Source: Dryomyza anilis
Lineage: Eukaryota; Arthropoda; Insecta; Diptera; Dryomyzidae
Assembly (NCBI GenBank): GCA_951804985.1
Contig: OX638136.1
Location: 9,303,852-9,367,851, forward strand
DNA length: 64,000 bases
Reading direction: 5' to 3'
The position numbers and the translations under genes were made by a program. Positions 55,106-64,000 of the stretch are shown here, one piece after another (the stretch's first letter is position 1; each line of letters starts with the position of its first letter). The notes under the pieces were generated by a model, which worked only from the letters and a program-made list of their open reading frames with translations, did not search any database and had not been told where the DNA came from.

Positions 55106-55918
55106 TGGTCAGCGTTATATTTAACCATACTAAACGGTCTCCCGAAATATGGTCGGGATTGGATCACTAGGCGTGGCGCCCTCCATAGGTACATTTTCCA
55201 CATGGTGTATGTCAACAGTTATTATAGTAATATCAAGATATTTCACACCAGGATATCAACCACCACAAGTTTTTACTCACCGCACCGAAATTCACCACAT
55301 CAAAATTCACCACATCAAAATTAATCACAGTGAAACTCACCACGCCAAAATTCACCACACTAAAGCTCACCACATTAAAATTCGCCACATTTAAACTTAC
55401 CACACCAAAATTCACCACACTAAAACTCACCACACAAAAACTTCTAATGAGAAAAACTCTACGGGTACGAATTCTGTTGGCGAGAATTCTACCGGGAAGA
55501 ATTCTACGGGGAAGGTATAAATAATGGCGCAAATTCATAGTTAGTTAAAGTCGACTCTAAAAACATTTAATCATATAGTTAAATAATAGTCCGCTTTTTC
55601 TTATTCATAAACATCAAAAAGTCTACTTTATGTTTAGTAGCCAGCTCTATATTTAAAATGAGCAAAGGCTTATTGTAAATATTTAAAGTCGACTTTAAAT
55701 ATTGCATTGTCACACATCTTATCAATAATATTCAATATTTAAATTATGATACATACAATTTACAATTAATGTAAATTGAGTATAATGCAGGAGAAAAATA
55801 TGTTGAAGCCACTATAATAATGCCTTCTATTTCAAAAAGAAATTACTTTAAAAAATTTTGAAAATTTTTTGACACTGGAATTTTTAATATTTTATTTTTA
55901 GATGTCACAAATTGTCAA
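55106..55918. repeat. Segment Y, fullest copy
   Basis: Begins GGTCAGCGTTATATTTAAC, like the right arm of the palindrome at 37163. From about 55255 to 55440 it is a minisatellite of 15-bp units, CACCACACCAAAATT and variants. Then come three GAATTCT.CGGG.A repeats (55455-55515) and AT-rich DNA with AAAGTCGACTTTAAA at about 55686. Long open frames on both strands at 55085-55538 are produced by the 15-bp period and are not genes. Confidence 0.8.
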
Positions 55919-56311
55919 ATTCGATAAAATGTAAAAGATTTTACTTGGAAATTTTGTATTTTGGCTGTGTTTAATAAAATTTTAATTTAAAGTCTACTTT
56001 TGTTACAGTTAGCTTCTATCGTGTTTATGAATAACATTTATTTAAAGTTAACTTTAAATTTTGAGTAGACTTTAGAAAAAGTCGACTTTAATGGCTATAC
56101 ATAAGCTTACTATTAATTTGCGCCATTAATTATTAATAAAATAACTCCATATCCTTGCATTCACAAAATCTTAGCACGAGTCGTGCACGGATGCAGCTAG
56201 TATTAAATAAAAACTAGTCTATGAGGACTACTATTTTCGAACATTTTCACTTTAATTTTTTATTTTTGAAGTATTTAAAAATTCTTAAATTTCATACATA
56301 TAACATGCTTG
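55919..56311. repeat. Segment X, partial fifth copy
   Basis: Matches the first 393 bp of segment X with more divergence than the others (for example TTTAATTTAAAGTC, GATGCAGCTAG), and ends at AACATGCTTGG. It marks the right edge of the array. Confidence 0.85.
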
Positions 56312-57026
56312 GTATTGTGTAGAAAAATATCAAACATCCACTTTTCAAAATTTTTGAGGTTTTAGTCAATATATTTAGTCAATATATCCCTTAATCCATC
56401 ATACCAGCATATTGTATTAAGTTTAGTGACTCCAACTAGGTTAGTTTTGGAGAAAAAATTAGTTAAATATTCATGTTTTTATCAAAACTGACTAAGTCCA
56501 CGTATTCATAAAAATCATATTTGCCTAAGTCCCTCTCAACCAATCACAAAGCGATATGGACCCTGTCATCACTGTAAGTTTGCAAAGAACTTGTGCCGTA
56601 TGAGAATGTTTTGCTGTTTTAAATGGACAAAAATATTGCAATTACCTTCCTAATTAATTAAAAAATATTCTTAAAAAATCAGAAGGTCATAAAAAATGCG
56701 AAAATACGAGAAAACTGCAATTATTTATAAATTGTGTGTAGTAGATTCACTTTTTGTCTTTTCATGCTTTTACACATGGCCGCATTCAATCTTCCCCATG
56801 TAGCCTTTATAGTTTCAAAAACTGTGTACCTATATATAATTAAAAAGATTTTTTAATAACATATAATGATATGTTTTACTTGGGAAACACTATCATAGAA
56901 CAACGTATTCTTTTTCACCAAAAGACATATAAAATAAAATATAAACTTTATAAAAAAAGAATAATAAAGTTTAATAAAAAAATAATTTGGCGCCTCTGGA
57001 GAACCTACACCGAGATCTCTCACCAT

Positions 57027-57107
<81 letters not shown>

Positions 57108-57590
57108 TAATATATATATAACGTTACTCTATTCCCTTTCTCACCTATCTTTTCACAAAAAAAGAACGAATCTTAAAACTACCAAAAACATAAATATTTT
57201 GACACGTTTTTTATTTTTTTTAAGTATAATTGAATATTCAAACTTTGCACATCTTTTTTTTTATATATTTTAAGTTACTTTATTTTTGAACGATGATTTC
57301 AAATTTTCAATTATCGATTTGTTTAGAGATATATCAAATTTTAAGTCTCATGTCCTAACAGAATCGTAAAATTTTCGGCAATTTAAACCTAGAGTTGGAG
57401 ACTCCGCTAAATTCTTAATTTTAAATTTGAAATAACGAATTAGTCGGTTTAAATTTAGAATTATAAAAACTGAATTTATTCTAATTTATTCTAAGTTGTA
57501 AATTTTAATTTTGTTCTGATTTAAATACTTGTCGCTAATTATGGGTATGTGTGGAGCTTGTTTAAATATATGCATATGTATATAATAAAA
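56312..57590. other. AT-rich interval, no gene seen
   Basis: Low-complexity AT-rich DNA. Holds a TA microsatellite (57029-57119) and, at 57395-57530, a series of TTCTTAATTTTAAATTTGAA and TTTAAATTTAGAATTATAAA words. No gene is seen. Confidence 0.5.
57029..57119. repeat. (TA)n microsatellite
   Basis: About 90 bp of nearly pure TA with two T-insertions near its right end. The YIYIYI-type open frame across it is an artefact. Confidence 0.9.
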
Positions 57591-58110
57591 AAACCTGGAT
57601 ACGTCAAAGGACGTTCACGGTACTCCTGATAATTCCAGGTCCCATGTCAGATTTCAACACCTCTTAGGATTATGTAGTCATCCGCCTCAGTACGGCGATT
57701 ACGCAATGATATCGGCGGGACGATTATCAAAAAAAAAAAAAACATCAATCGTCTCTTCCGTTGATTATTGCTTTTAATCAGATCAACCAAATTTATTGCG
57801 CAGTCGTCCCTTTTTTTACTTTACGCCACTATAGTGCTATGGGCACTATTCCTTTATTGGCGGAGCGAACGACTGCGATTTTGTATTGTAAGCGCTGAAA
57901 GATGTGCGTATTCCTAAGATCGAATTTATCATATAAACTAATTTTATTTTCAGTTTATATTTATTAAAGATTACTAACCCCAATATAATTAGTCGACCAA
58001 TAGTGTTTAATTATTTCTAATAAAAATAAAATCTGTTGCGAACCGTTTTATATACCGGTTTGATACCGTTTCAAAAAAAATCCGTTTAAATATGAAAAAA
58101 CTAAATTTTA
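57591..58110. other. GC-richer island and small inverted repeat, unassigned
   Basis: 57595-57735 has near-balanced base composition (GGATACGTCAAAGGACGTTC, CATCCGCCTCAGTACGGCG) in an AT-rich surround; neither strand gives a frame I recognise. At 57798-57880 CGCAGTCGT and ACGACTGCG face each other about 70 bp apart. At 58036-58080 AACCGTTTTATATACCGGTTT resembles, inverted, the ACCGGT-rich head of the repeat at position 1. Confidence 0.35.
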
Positions 58111-58542
58111 AAAATGTTTTTTTTTTCGATGAGTTTGCGTCTGCTGCACTTTCAATATTTAACTAACTCTGAGTTGTTTACTGAGCTCCGTTTGATCTCA
58201 CAAAACCCCTCATGTCATTACGTTAGAAAACACTCAAGTTCCAGTAAGAACAAGGTACTTACGTCAACAGACGTAAGTACCTCCATTTTCTACAACCACC
58301 ACATAAAATTTATAAATCGCTTAAATAATGTTACATTTTCTTATTTCAGAGCACATTATTGACAACACACGGTGCAGGCAGTTAAGGTGTCGCGAGCATG
58401 ATGCTGTGAAAGGTGCCCTAGTTTGGTCTGAGACCACATTCCAGAGGCGGACTGCAAGACCAAGGCGCTGAACGGGTTTGTAGTCCATGTATCAGTCGCA
58501 GTCATATTTTACCGAAACAATTAATATATTTTTGTTTTACAG

Positions 58543-59033
58543 GGTCCTGGACGCAAAATCAAGCCCGTGAGCGACGTTACTGCCATGGGCCCGGCCGCAC
58601 CTATGACACCCTTAATGGCACCTAACGCTGCACCTGCCATGTTGGATCCCATGACGATGGATCGTCAATAATGGTGCAGTGCCTATGCACCCACAGACTT
58701 TTAGAAATGCAAAAGCTGACGGTCGCCGGTGCTACTATTGGCGAAAAATCAAAGCTTAGCAGCGTGGTCACAGGATTGGACAAGCCAAACAGTGCTCTAT
58801 TAATGGATGGTGCGCCTGTTAACACCATAATAAAATACCAACTATAAACAGCAGACGCAGGCCGCCGCCATCTGCTTGGGCGTTTTCACAGTCGCAGCCC
58901 ATTGTGCAGGACATGGCCATGCAGTATGGTCAACGTTTAGCCGCCCAGGGTAAGCTCAAGAACTATTTTGCCGTGGACAACAACGATGTGATCAACAAGT
59001 TGCGTCTGTTGCTGTTTCCGTTTACACACCAGG
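58543..59033 (+). pseudogene. Yif1: Yif1 gene fragment, decayed
   Basis: Two pieces match YIF1, a membrane protein of the Golgi/ER-to-Golgi vesicle system that partners YIP1. The first (58543-58660) follows TTGTTTTACAG and reads GPGRKIKPVSDVTAMGPAAP. The second (58879-59031) reads AFSQSQPIVQDMAMQYGQRL, then AAQGK fused straight to LKNYFAVDNNDVINKL and RLLLFPFTHQ. In the family about 15 residues stand between QGK and LK, so there is a deletion. After THQ comes GTTTTTTTT, a likely splice donor. Unrelated DNA with stops lies between the pieces. Intron borders suggest a DNA-level copy and not a processed one. The membrane domains are missing. Confidence 0.7.
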
Positions 59034-59530
59034 TTTTTTTTAAATTGTTTTTACAACAGCAGTCAGCTGTAAAGATCACTATTTTTAGAAAGTCGTGACA
59101 ATTTTTATTTTTTCTTTTTCTATTACAGACTTCTAATAACAGTGAAAACAACGTTTTTTTACGCGATAGGTTTCCTTTACTTGCAGATCCTCAGTGGACA
59201 CTTATATTTTTTGTTAATATTGTAGCTTTACCACATTGAAATTTGCAAAGTCGTGGTCATTTTATTTTTGTGCTGTCAATTAAATGCAGTTCAATAAAAT
59301 TCAGTTTCTATCATTCATTTTTCAATAAAAATTTGAAAAACAATTTCAAATATTTTTTTTGGAATTTATTATGACATTTCTGTACAAACAGCTCTTTTGA
59401 CAAAAAGCTTTCGGAAAGCTTTTGAAATTTGGCTGCGTTTAAATGAAAACTACAAAAATACTACGAATAGTTTCATGGTATTTGTACCAGCCAAATACTA
59501 CAATGAAATCAAAATATTATAATATTTTGA
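59034..59530. other. AT-rich interval after the Yif1 fragment
   Basis: A pyrimidine tract ending TTTTTCTATTACAG at 59128 could be the acceptor of the Yif1 intron, but the sequence after it (ACTTCTAATAACAG) does not read as the expected continuation. No other gene is seen. Confidence 0.4.
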
Positions 59531-59581
59531 GACACACATCTGGTATTTCAAATACTATGGTATAAATACCAGATGTCTGTC
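59531..59581. repeat. 18-bp hairpin
   Basis: GACACACATCTGGTATTT and AAATACCAGATGTCTGTC are inverted with one mismatch around a 15-base loop that itself contains ATACTATGGTAT. Two further GGTATTTGTACCAG / CAAATACTACAA words lie just upstream. Confidence 0.8.
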
Positions 59582-59649
59582 ACAGGTATTAATGGCCTTT
59601 GAAGAAAAAGGTATTTCGATTCGAAAAATATTTCACTTGAATTTGAAGA

Positions 59650-60330
59650 GAAATACTTTTATTCAATTCAATTCAAATTTTATAAACTGCCATTGATCAT
59701 TTTCAATTCAACAAACATGAGTTGGAATTGATCAATTCTATTTAAAATACAAAAGCATTCCCGAGACAAAATATTCGACAGATTACTGGCAGAATATCGA
59801 CATATTTCTGGCAAAAGCGCATAGCATGTAGTTTGTATTTCATCAAAAAATGCCAGCCTTCCTACAGCAGGTTTCACGCGGAGAATCGGCATGTTCAAAA
59901 ATTTGTACATGCCACGGCAGATTTATGAAATGTTTTCGGAATTCAAATTTCAAATAGGCTGCCTGCCTCACACAGTTTGTAGGAAAAATATTTGAGTTAC
60001 CTTCCGTACATTTTGTCTGGGGTTGATATTGAATTGGCACGCACGACATTTTGGGTTGAATATATTTCAATGGCACAGAATCGCTTTTAGATGAATCATG
60101 GGATATTTTTCGGTAAATCCGTTGCACCCGGAGCCAGCATTTTAAAATCAGTTTTAAGGGATATTGTTTCGCATATGGGTGGACCATTCAACGTTTTGGC
60201 TGAATATGTACCAATTAGCCACAGATTCCCCCTTTTTTTATGTGAATTACTTTGCTTCAATTCCAATTTTTTTTTTTGTTTTCTATGACCATTCTTAAAG
60301 ACACCACAGCGCATTGTCCACAGGTTCAAA
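59650..60330. other. Coding-like but unassigned block
   Basis: Composition is more balanced than around it, and overlapping open frames exist on the minus strand (59680-59910, 59843-60187, 60096-60329) and the plus strand (60091-60288). The minus strand has text such as GTYSAKTLNGPPICETISLK. I compared it from memory with piggyBac and hAT transposases and could not make a convincing match. A decayed transposase or host-gene fragment is possible. Confidence 0.25.
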
Positions 60331-62995
60331 TTATTGTTTTCGTTAATCTACAGATCATAATAAAACGGTTTTCGCTAACATGGACGTCAGGACGATTTTG
60401 CTATTCCCCTCGTTAAAGAATGGTATAGAAATTTACGTAGAGTTTCCCTTTTACATTTATTACAAATTTGGTCTCCTCAGGGAATAAATCTTAAATACAA
60501 GAGTCTTCTTAAAATTAGGTTGATATTAAAAAAATATTTACGGAACACCTTTTTAGTACCATTATATCTTTTACTTTTTATGAATTTTTCTTAATCGTAG
60601 ATATTTATAGAAATTTATTTTAGATGTAGATTTACTAACATTATTATTAAGTATAATTTGGAAACTTTTTTTTCCTTGCTTGTTAATCAAAGTTTGAATT
60701 TAAAGCATCTCGCGTCTTTTTTTGTCGGTGCGCAGTCACACGCTACAAGTTATAAGTTGGAAGACGTGTTAAATAATAATGTTAATATTAAAATAGAACT
60801 TTAGATTAAATGAAAGTATGTTTTAGAAGAAAAGACTTGTATTAATTATTTCATGATAGTAAAAGTGGAACTTCAACTTTGGACATTTGGGTAGGATATC
60901 ATGGGTAAGTATAAAATGAACGTTGCGACATTTGGCTACACGCCAAGGCAACTGACTTTTAAGTACAACAAAATAAGGTTTTAAAGAGGATACTTGGCGC
61001 CACATAAAAGCGCATTCAAATGTTTTTAACATTTTTGTCCACAAAGTAATAAAGTATTTCATTACCAAAATTTTTAAACTTTTTAAACAAATTGGAATTT
61101 CTTTTACTTATATCTCGCATACAAATTTAGTCACGCATTAACTCAAATTTTTGTATTGTAGCGCGATATTTTTATGCGTCTAATATCGAAAAGACCTTTC
61201 CATTATTTTCATTTGTTGGAATTTTAAATATAAAAGAAGACCAAAATAATGAGAAATTGAAAAATGGCCTATATCTCAAAAACTATAGCCAATTTGGCAA
61301 AACTAATGCTATTTTCGGAATCAGCGCTACAAATACATCCAATATTTGCTGCAACTTTTACTGCACCATAATGAGTGTAGAGCAGTGTTATTAATATAGA
61401 ATTTGCAATTTAAGTGCATCTGATCACAAACCGTCGATAGTTGCATATATGTTGGGATGTGCTACAGCAGGTGGATACAGTCAAATAAAAACCAACACTA
61501 TGGTGTTGCCAATTAAATAGCAAAACAACTTTTTTTGCATAGATAATGAGATTTTAAAATCCGAAATATTACTTTGCGTAACAAAAAACCCATAATCGCA
61601 GCTAATAAAGTTATGTGCTTGCGAAATCTGTTTACAAGGCCAATGATATCTTCGCAAATAGGAATATATTGTTCAGAATGATTAGCAACTTCAGATATCA
61701 TTACTGAACATGAAATAAAAGATGTTACTACAAAAATAGTTGCCTTAAATAGTAGTGAAATTACTTGTTTTATACAACGTTTATTGTAGTTCAATATGAA
61801 TTAGAATATTCAATGAATCCACCGAACATACAGCAAGTCCAAAGGCGTCGACATACTCAAATAAGATTACCTTTCATGTAGTAGAACTTTGCATTACCGC
61901 GCACATCACATTACCCGTCGGTAGAAGTTTTTCCAGAACCAATAATCACTAAATGGCGGTACTTTGTATTTAATTTAAATTATTTGTATTTGTTGCTAAA
62001 ATATCAGCTGTTTGATTCATTCGTTAAATTTGCTTCTTCGATCAATTATATCGTTAAATTCTGCAGATGAGCTGTATGTGTTTGAGTTTACTTTAACTCA
62101 TGCGTAAAAAATACTTTTATTCATAAAACTTGTTTATAATTATGTTTTTATAAAAAAATTAAAATCAAGTAATCAATAATTTTATTTTTCTCATGTCACA
62201 ACTGATTTTCGAATAAACTTTGTTTTTGACTTTCTGTTGGCGAGGCAGAAAATATAAAAATTATCACGTCATGTTTCACATGGCTTGACAATTTTTAATT
62301 AGCTTAAAAATTATAAAAATATAAACCTCAAGGTCACGTGGTATCTCATGGTATTGCCCAAATAACAATTTACTTGACAATCCCATTTTCTGGATAATTT
62401 TTTGTTAGAGTCAGGCTGCACTGGATAGAAAAACTAGCGTATTACTGGCTGCTTTCTGGTGAGGTTGTAAGGAGCCACAACAAGCTAGGAAAATGACTTT
62501 AAAACTACATACTTTCCAGAATTTGTACTTTATGTTTATCTAGTAAACATCCAGTTTACATTATAAATAACTGGCTAGTTATTACCTAGTAATACTGGCT
62601 AGAAACTAGAGATCACATTTTGGTTTGAATGTGTTAGATCAATTAAGGTCTTAATAGTCGCGGAATAAAAAAAGTATTTTCAACCAAACATATATTTTAA
62701 AAATTTAACTTGTTCGGTTTCAGAATATTATCCAATGAGCTATTTCTACTATTTTTATAGTCGACTTTTTTCGTTATTATTTGTATAAATACTTTTTTTT
62801 AATAAATTTTAGTACTTTTCCTGAAGGGTTATATCTATTAATTTAATTTTAATTAGTATTAATGTTATTTTACTTATTCGTTACTATTATAACATTAGTT
62901 TACATTAATTAATTTCATTAAATTAAACGTTAAAAATAAACAAAAAGTATTTAATTTATTTTGTTTCGATCCGATTTCGGAAATTTCTCGTACTC
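60331..62995. other. AT-rich interval, no gene seen
   Basis: Short frames only. The longest, 61513-61794 on the minus strand, has no recognisable domain. At 62395-62615 the words TACTGGCTGCTTTCTGG, ACTGGCTAGTTATTACC and TAGTAATACTGGCTAG form small repeats and inverted pairs. No element ends were recognised. Confidence 0.5.
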
Positions 62996-63000
62996 CGACT

Positions 63001-63165
63001 GAACGTTTGGATATCTGCCTACCATATAGGTCCAATTTGAGGCGCGATATCGTTCCGATTTTGAAAATGTTTGTTACCGAGAAAACTACGACTGAACGTT
63101 CCGATATCTGCCTACCATGTAGGTCCAATTTGAGGCTCGATATCGTTCCGATTTCAAAAACGTTA
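63001..63165. repeat. 93-bp tandem duplication in an open frame
   Basis: GATATCTGCCTACCAT begins at 63010 and again at 63103; about 70 bp of each unit are nearly identical (TAGGTCCAATTTGAGG.TCGATATCGTTCCGATTT). The 93-bp spacing equals 31 codons and both strands stay open across it: minus 62895-63275 (126 residues, repeating LKLDL.GRQIS.RSV) and plus 63007-63267. I do not recognise the protein. Composition is higher in GC than the flanks, so it may be a piece of a gene. Confidence 0.6.
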
Positions 63166-63289
63166 GCGGCATGTGAGTCAATTCCAAAATATTTTACTTT
63201 TCGACTGGCACCATCATTTAGGACGATTCCTTCTATATACAAAAGATACCCGCCTTGCGATAAATAGTTGGTCATGTACCTAGTGATTT

Positions 63290-63770
63290 GCTGACCATAA
63301 AACTGCTAAATGTTTCGTTTAGCTATGCGAGGAAGCTACAGTGATGCAGGTCTGTTTTAGTGGCGATATAACCATGGATAAAGTTGATGAGCTTGCGGCG
63401 TGAGCCTGTGTAATACGCTTATGTGTATAAAATGAAATCTAAATATTTATAATAATGAACTGAAATGTATAATGTGTATATAAAAAAATTAAATATACGT
63501 AATATAAAGCTATTTCATTGTTTCATTTTATATCGTTTTCTTAAGGTTTCACAGAATTAATCAAATGTAGATTCCACTAAAAAATATAACATGGTATAAA
63601 AATATAACATTTCATTTTATGTAAAAAACAAATTTTTTTGAGCATCATTAATATTTATTTGTTCATTATAAAACTAAAAACATAAATGTGGAAATTCAAA
63701 AAAAAAAAAGTTCTTTTCTTCTTTTTAAAACGTAAGTTTTAAAATCAAAATATTAAAAACAATATTAAAT
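63290..63770. other. AT-rich interval, no gene seen
   Basis: A slightly GC-richer start (63300-63420) and then AT-rich DNA. No feature recognised. Confidence 0.5.
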
Positions 63771-63774
63771 TTTG

Positions 63775-64000
63775 ACGTGTGTCATTGTCTCATTCAGTTC
63801 CAGATGCATACGTTTGCCACCTGTGATGTGGTATCAGCACTGGACGTATGCCACTCATATCAGGATTGAAGAACCTTGATGCGATATGCAACCGGATCGA
63901 AGGTGGGTAGACGGATATCCAGACCGAGATTGTCGATGCCGCGAACGGTAACAAACATGCTTGTTGTGTGTGAGGTGATTTTTAATAACAAGAATTACTC
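63775..64000 (-). other. Coding-like block at the window edge, unassigned
   Basis: Balanced composition. The minus strand has an open stretch reading VRGIDNLGLDIRLPTFDPVA then YRIKVLQS before a stop, beginning near 63957 with a possible ATG. I do not recognise it. It may be the start or an exon of a gene that continues beyond the window. Confidence 0.3.

Larger units (their letters stand above)
37396..56311. repeat. Tandem array of four retroelement-bearing units plus a partial fifth
   Basis: ATTCGATAAAATGTAAAAG starts units at 37396, 41024, 44628, 48257 and 55919. Units 1-3 are 3628, 3604 and 3629 bp and nearly identical; unit 3 lacks 24 bp (ATAATGCCTTC block). Unit 4 is 7662 bp and contains everything in the short units plus 400 bp of gag and about 3.7 kb of pol, 3' LTR and flank. 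The fifth stops at 56311. Each unit has segment X (1.1 kb), one LTR, gag, a protease remnant and segment Y. Short-unit differences are mostly single bases, so amplification is recent. Confidence 0.93.

Noticed and set aside
55085..55538. His/Lys/Thr-rich proteins (HHIKIHH, KLTTPKFTTLK)
   Set aside because: Produced by the 15-bp CACCACACCAAAATT minisatellite in all frames.
58671..58878. Middle exon of Yif1
   Set aside because: The stretch between the two Yif1 pieces has stops in the needed frames, and its best reading (KLTVAGATIGEKSKLSS) does not resemble Yif1.
59650..60330. piggyBac transposase
   Set aside because: Some minus-strand wording looked suggestive, but I could not place the catalytic Asp blocks or the Cys-rich end.

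Overview
The window looks like repeat-rich, AT-rich nuclear DNA of a higher fly (Diptera, Schizophora). The grounds are elements of the DINE-1/INE-1 type (with the familiar TATATATTCTTGATCAGCAT core and PuTCTGTCCG runs), very short GT-AG introns (55 and 64 bp), an LTR promoter with an arthropod TCAGTT initiator, and a decayed fragment of the fly gene Yif1. I find no intact host gene, no rRNA gene and no functional tRNA gene. Nearly everything recognisable is a mobile element, a broken copy of one, or a tandem/inverted repeat. This is what pericentric or other heterochromatic fly DNA looks like.

Left third (1-13.6 kb): a 957-bp tandem duplication; a Tc1/mariner transposase stub; a tRNA-derived SINE with a clear target-site duplication; a minus-strand Jockey/CR1-like LINE split by a DINE-1-like element, after which the junction was tandemly duplicated; a 417-bp diverged repeat; a broken gene of an uncharacterised multi-copy arthropod protein family that keeps an intron (7.2-8.8 kb, minus); a broken Harbinger transposase with intron (9.9-10.8 kb); a broken LINE RT (11.7-13.1 kb, minus); and a minisatellite whose hairpin arms vary in compensating ways.

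Middle (13.6-37.3 kb): three tandem copies of a roughly 5-kb unit. Each is itself built from a foldback element with TACCCAA ends, a long-inverted-repeat element and a Tc1/mariner MITE; the second copy also carries a DINE-1-like insertion and internal deletions. Then come two decayed Ty3/Gypsy (CsRn1/Kabuki-like) fragments on opposite strands, a 59-62-bp minisatellite of about 19 units ending in an inverted unit, a hAT element with 8-bp target duplication inserted into one Gypsy copy, and a SINE inserted into that hAT. A 450-bp palindrome with a TA-rich centre ends this part.

Right-centre (37.4-56.3 kb): four tandem units, three of about 3.6 kb and one of 7.7 kb, each with one 517-518-bp LTR (TGTTACG...CGTAACA) and a Gag gene of a Ty3/Gypsy element. 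The long fourth unit also has RT, RNase H and integrase. The three short units share a 400-bp gag deletion and a 3.7-kb deletion of pol plus 3' LTR, so a deletion derivative was amplified next to its parent form. All four share stops in gag and a Cys-Cys-Tyr-Cys zinc knuckle. The LTR promoter has a heat-shock-element-like cluster just upstream of its TATA box.

Right end (56.3-64 kb): AT-rich DNA with a TA microsatellite, a Yif1 gene fragment with intron borders, a perfect hairpin, a 93-bp coding-phase tandem duplication, and an unidentified coding-like block at the edge.
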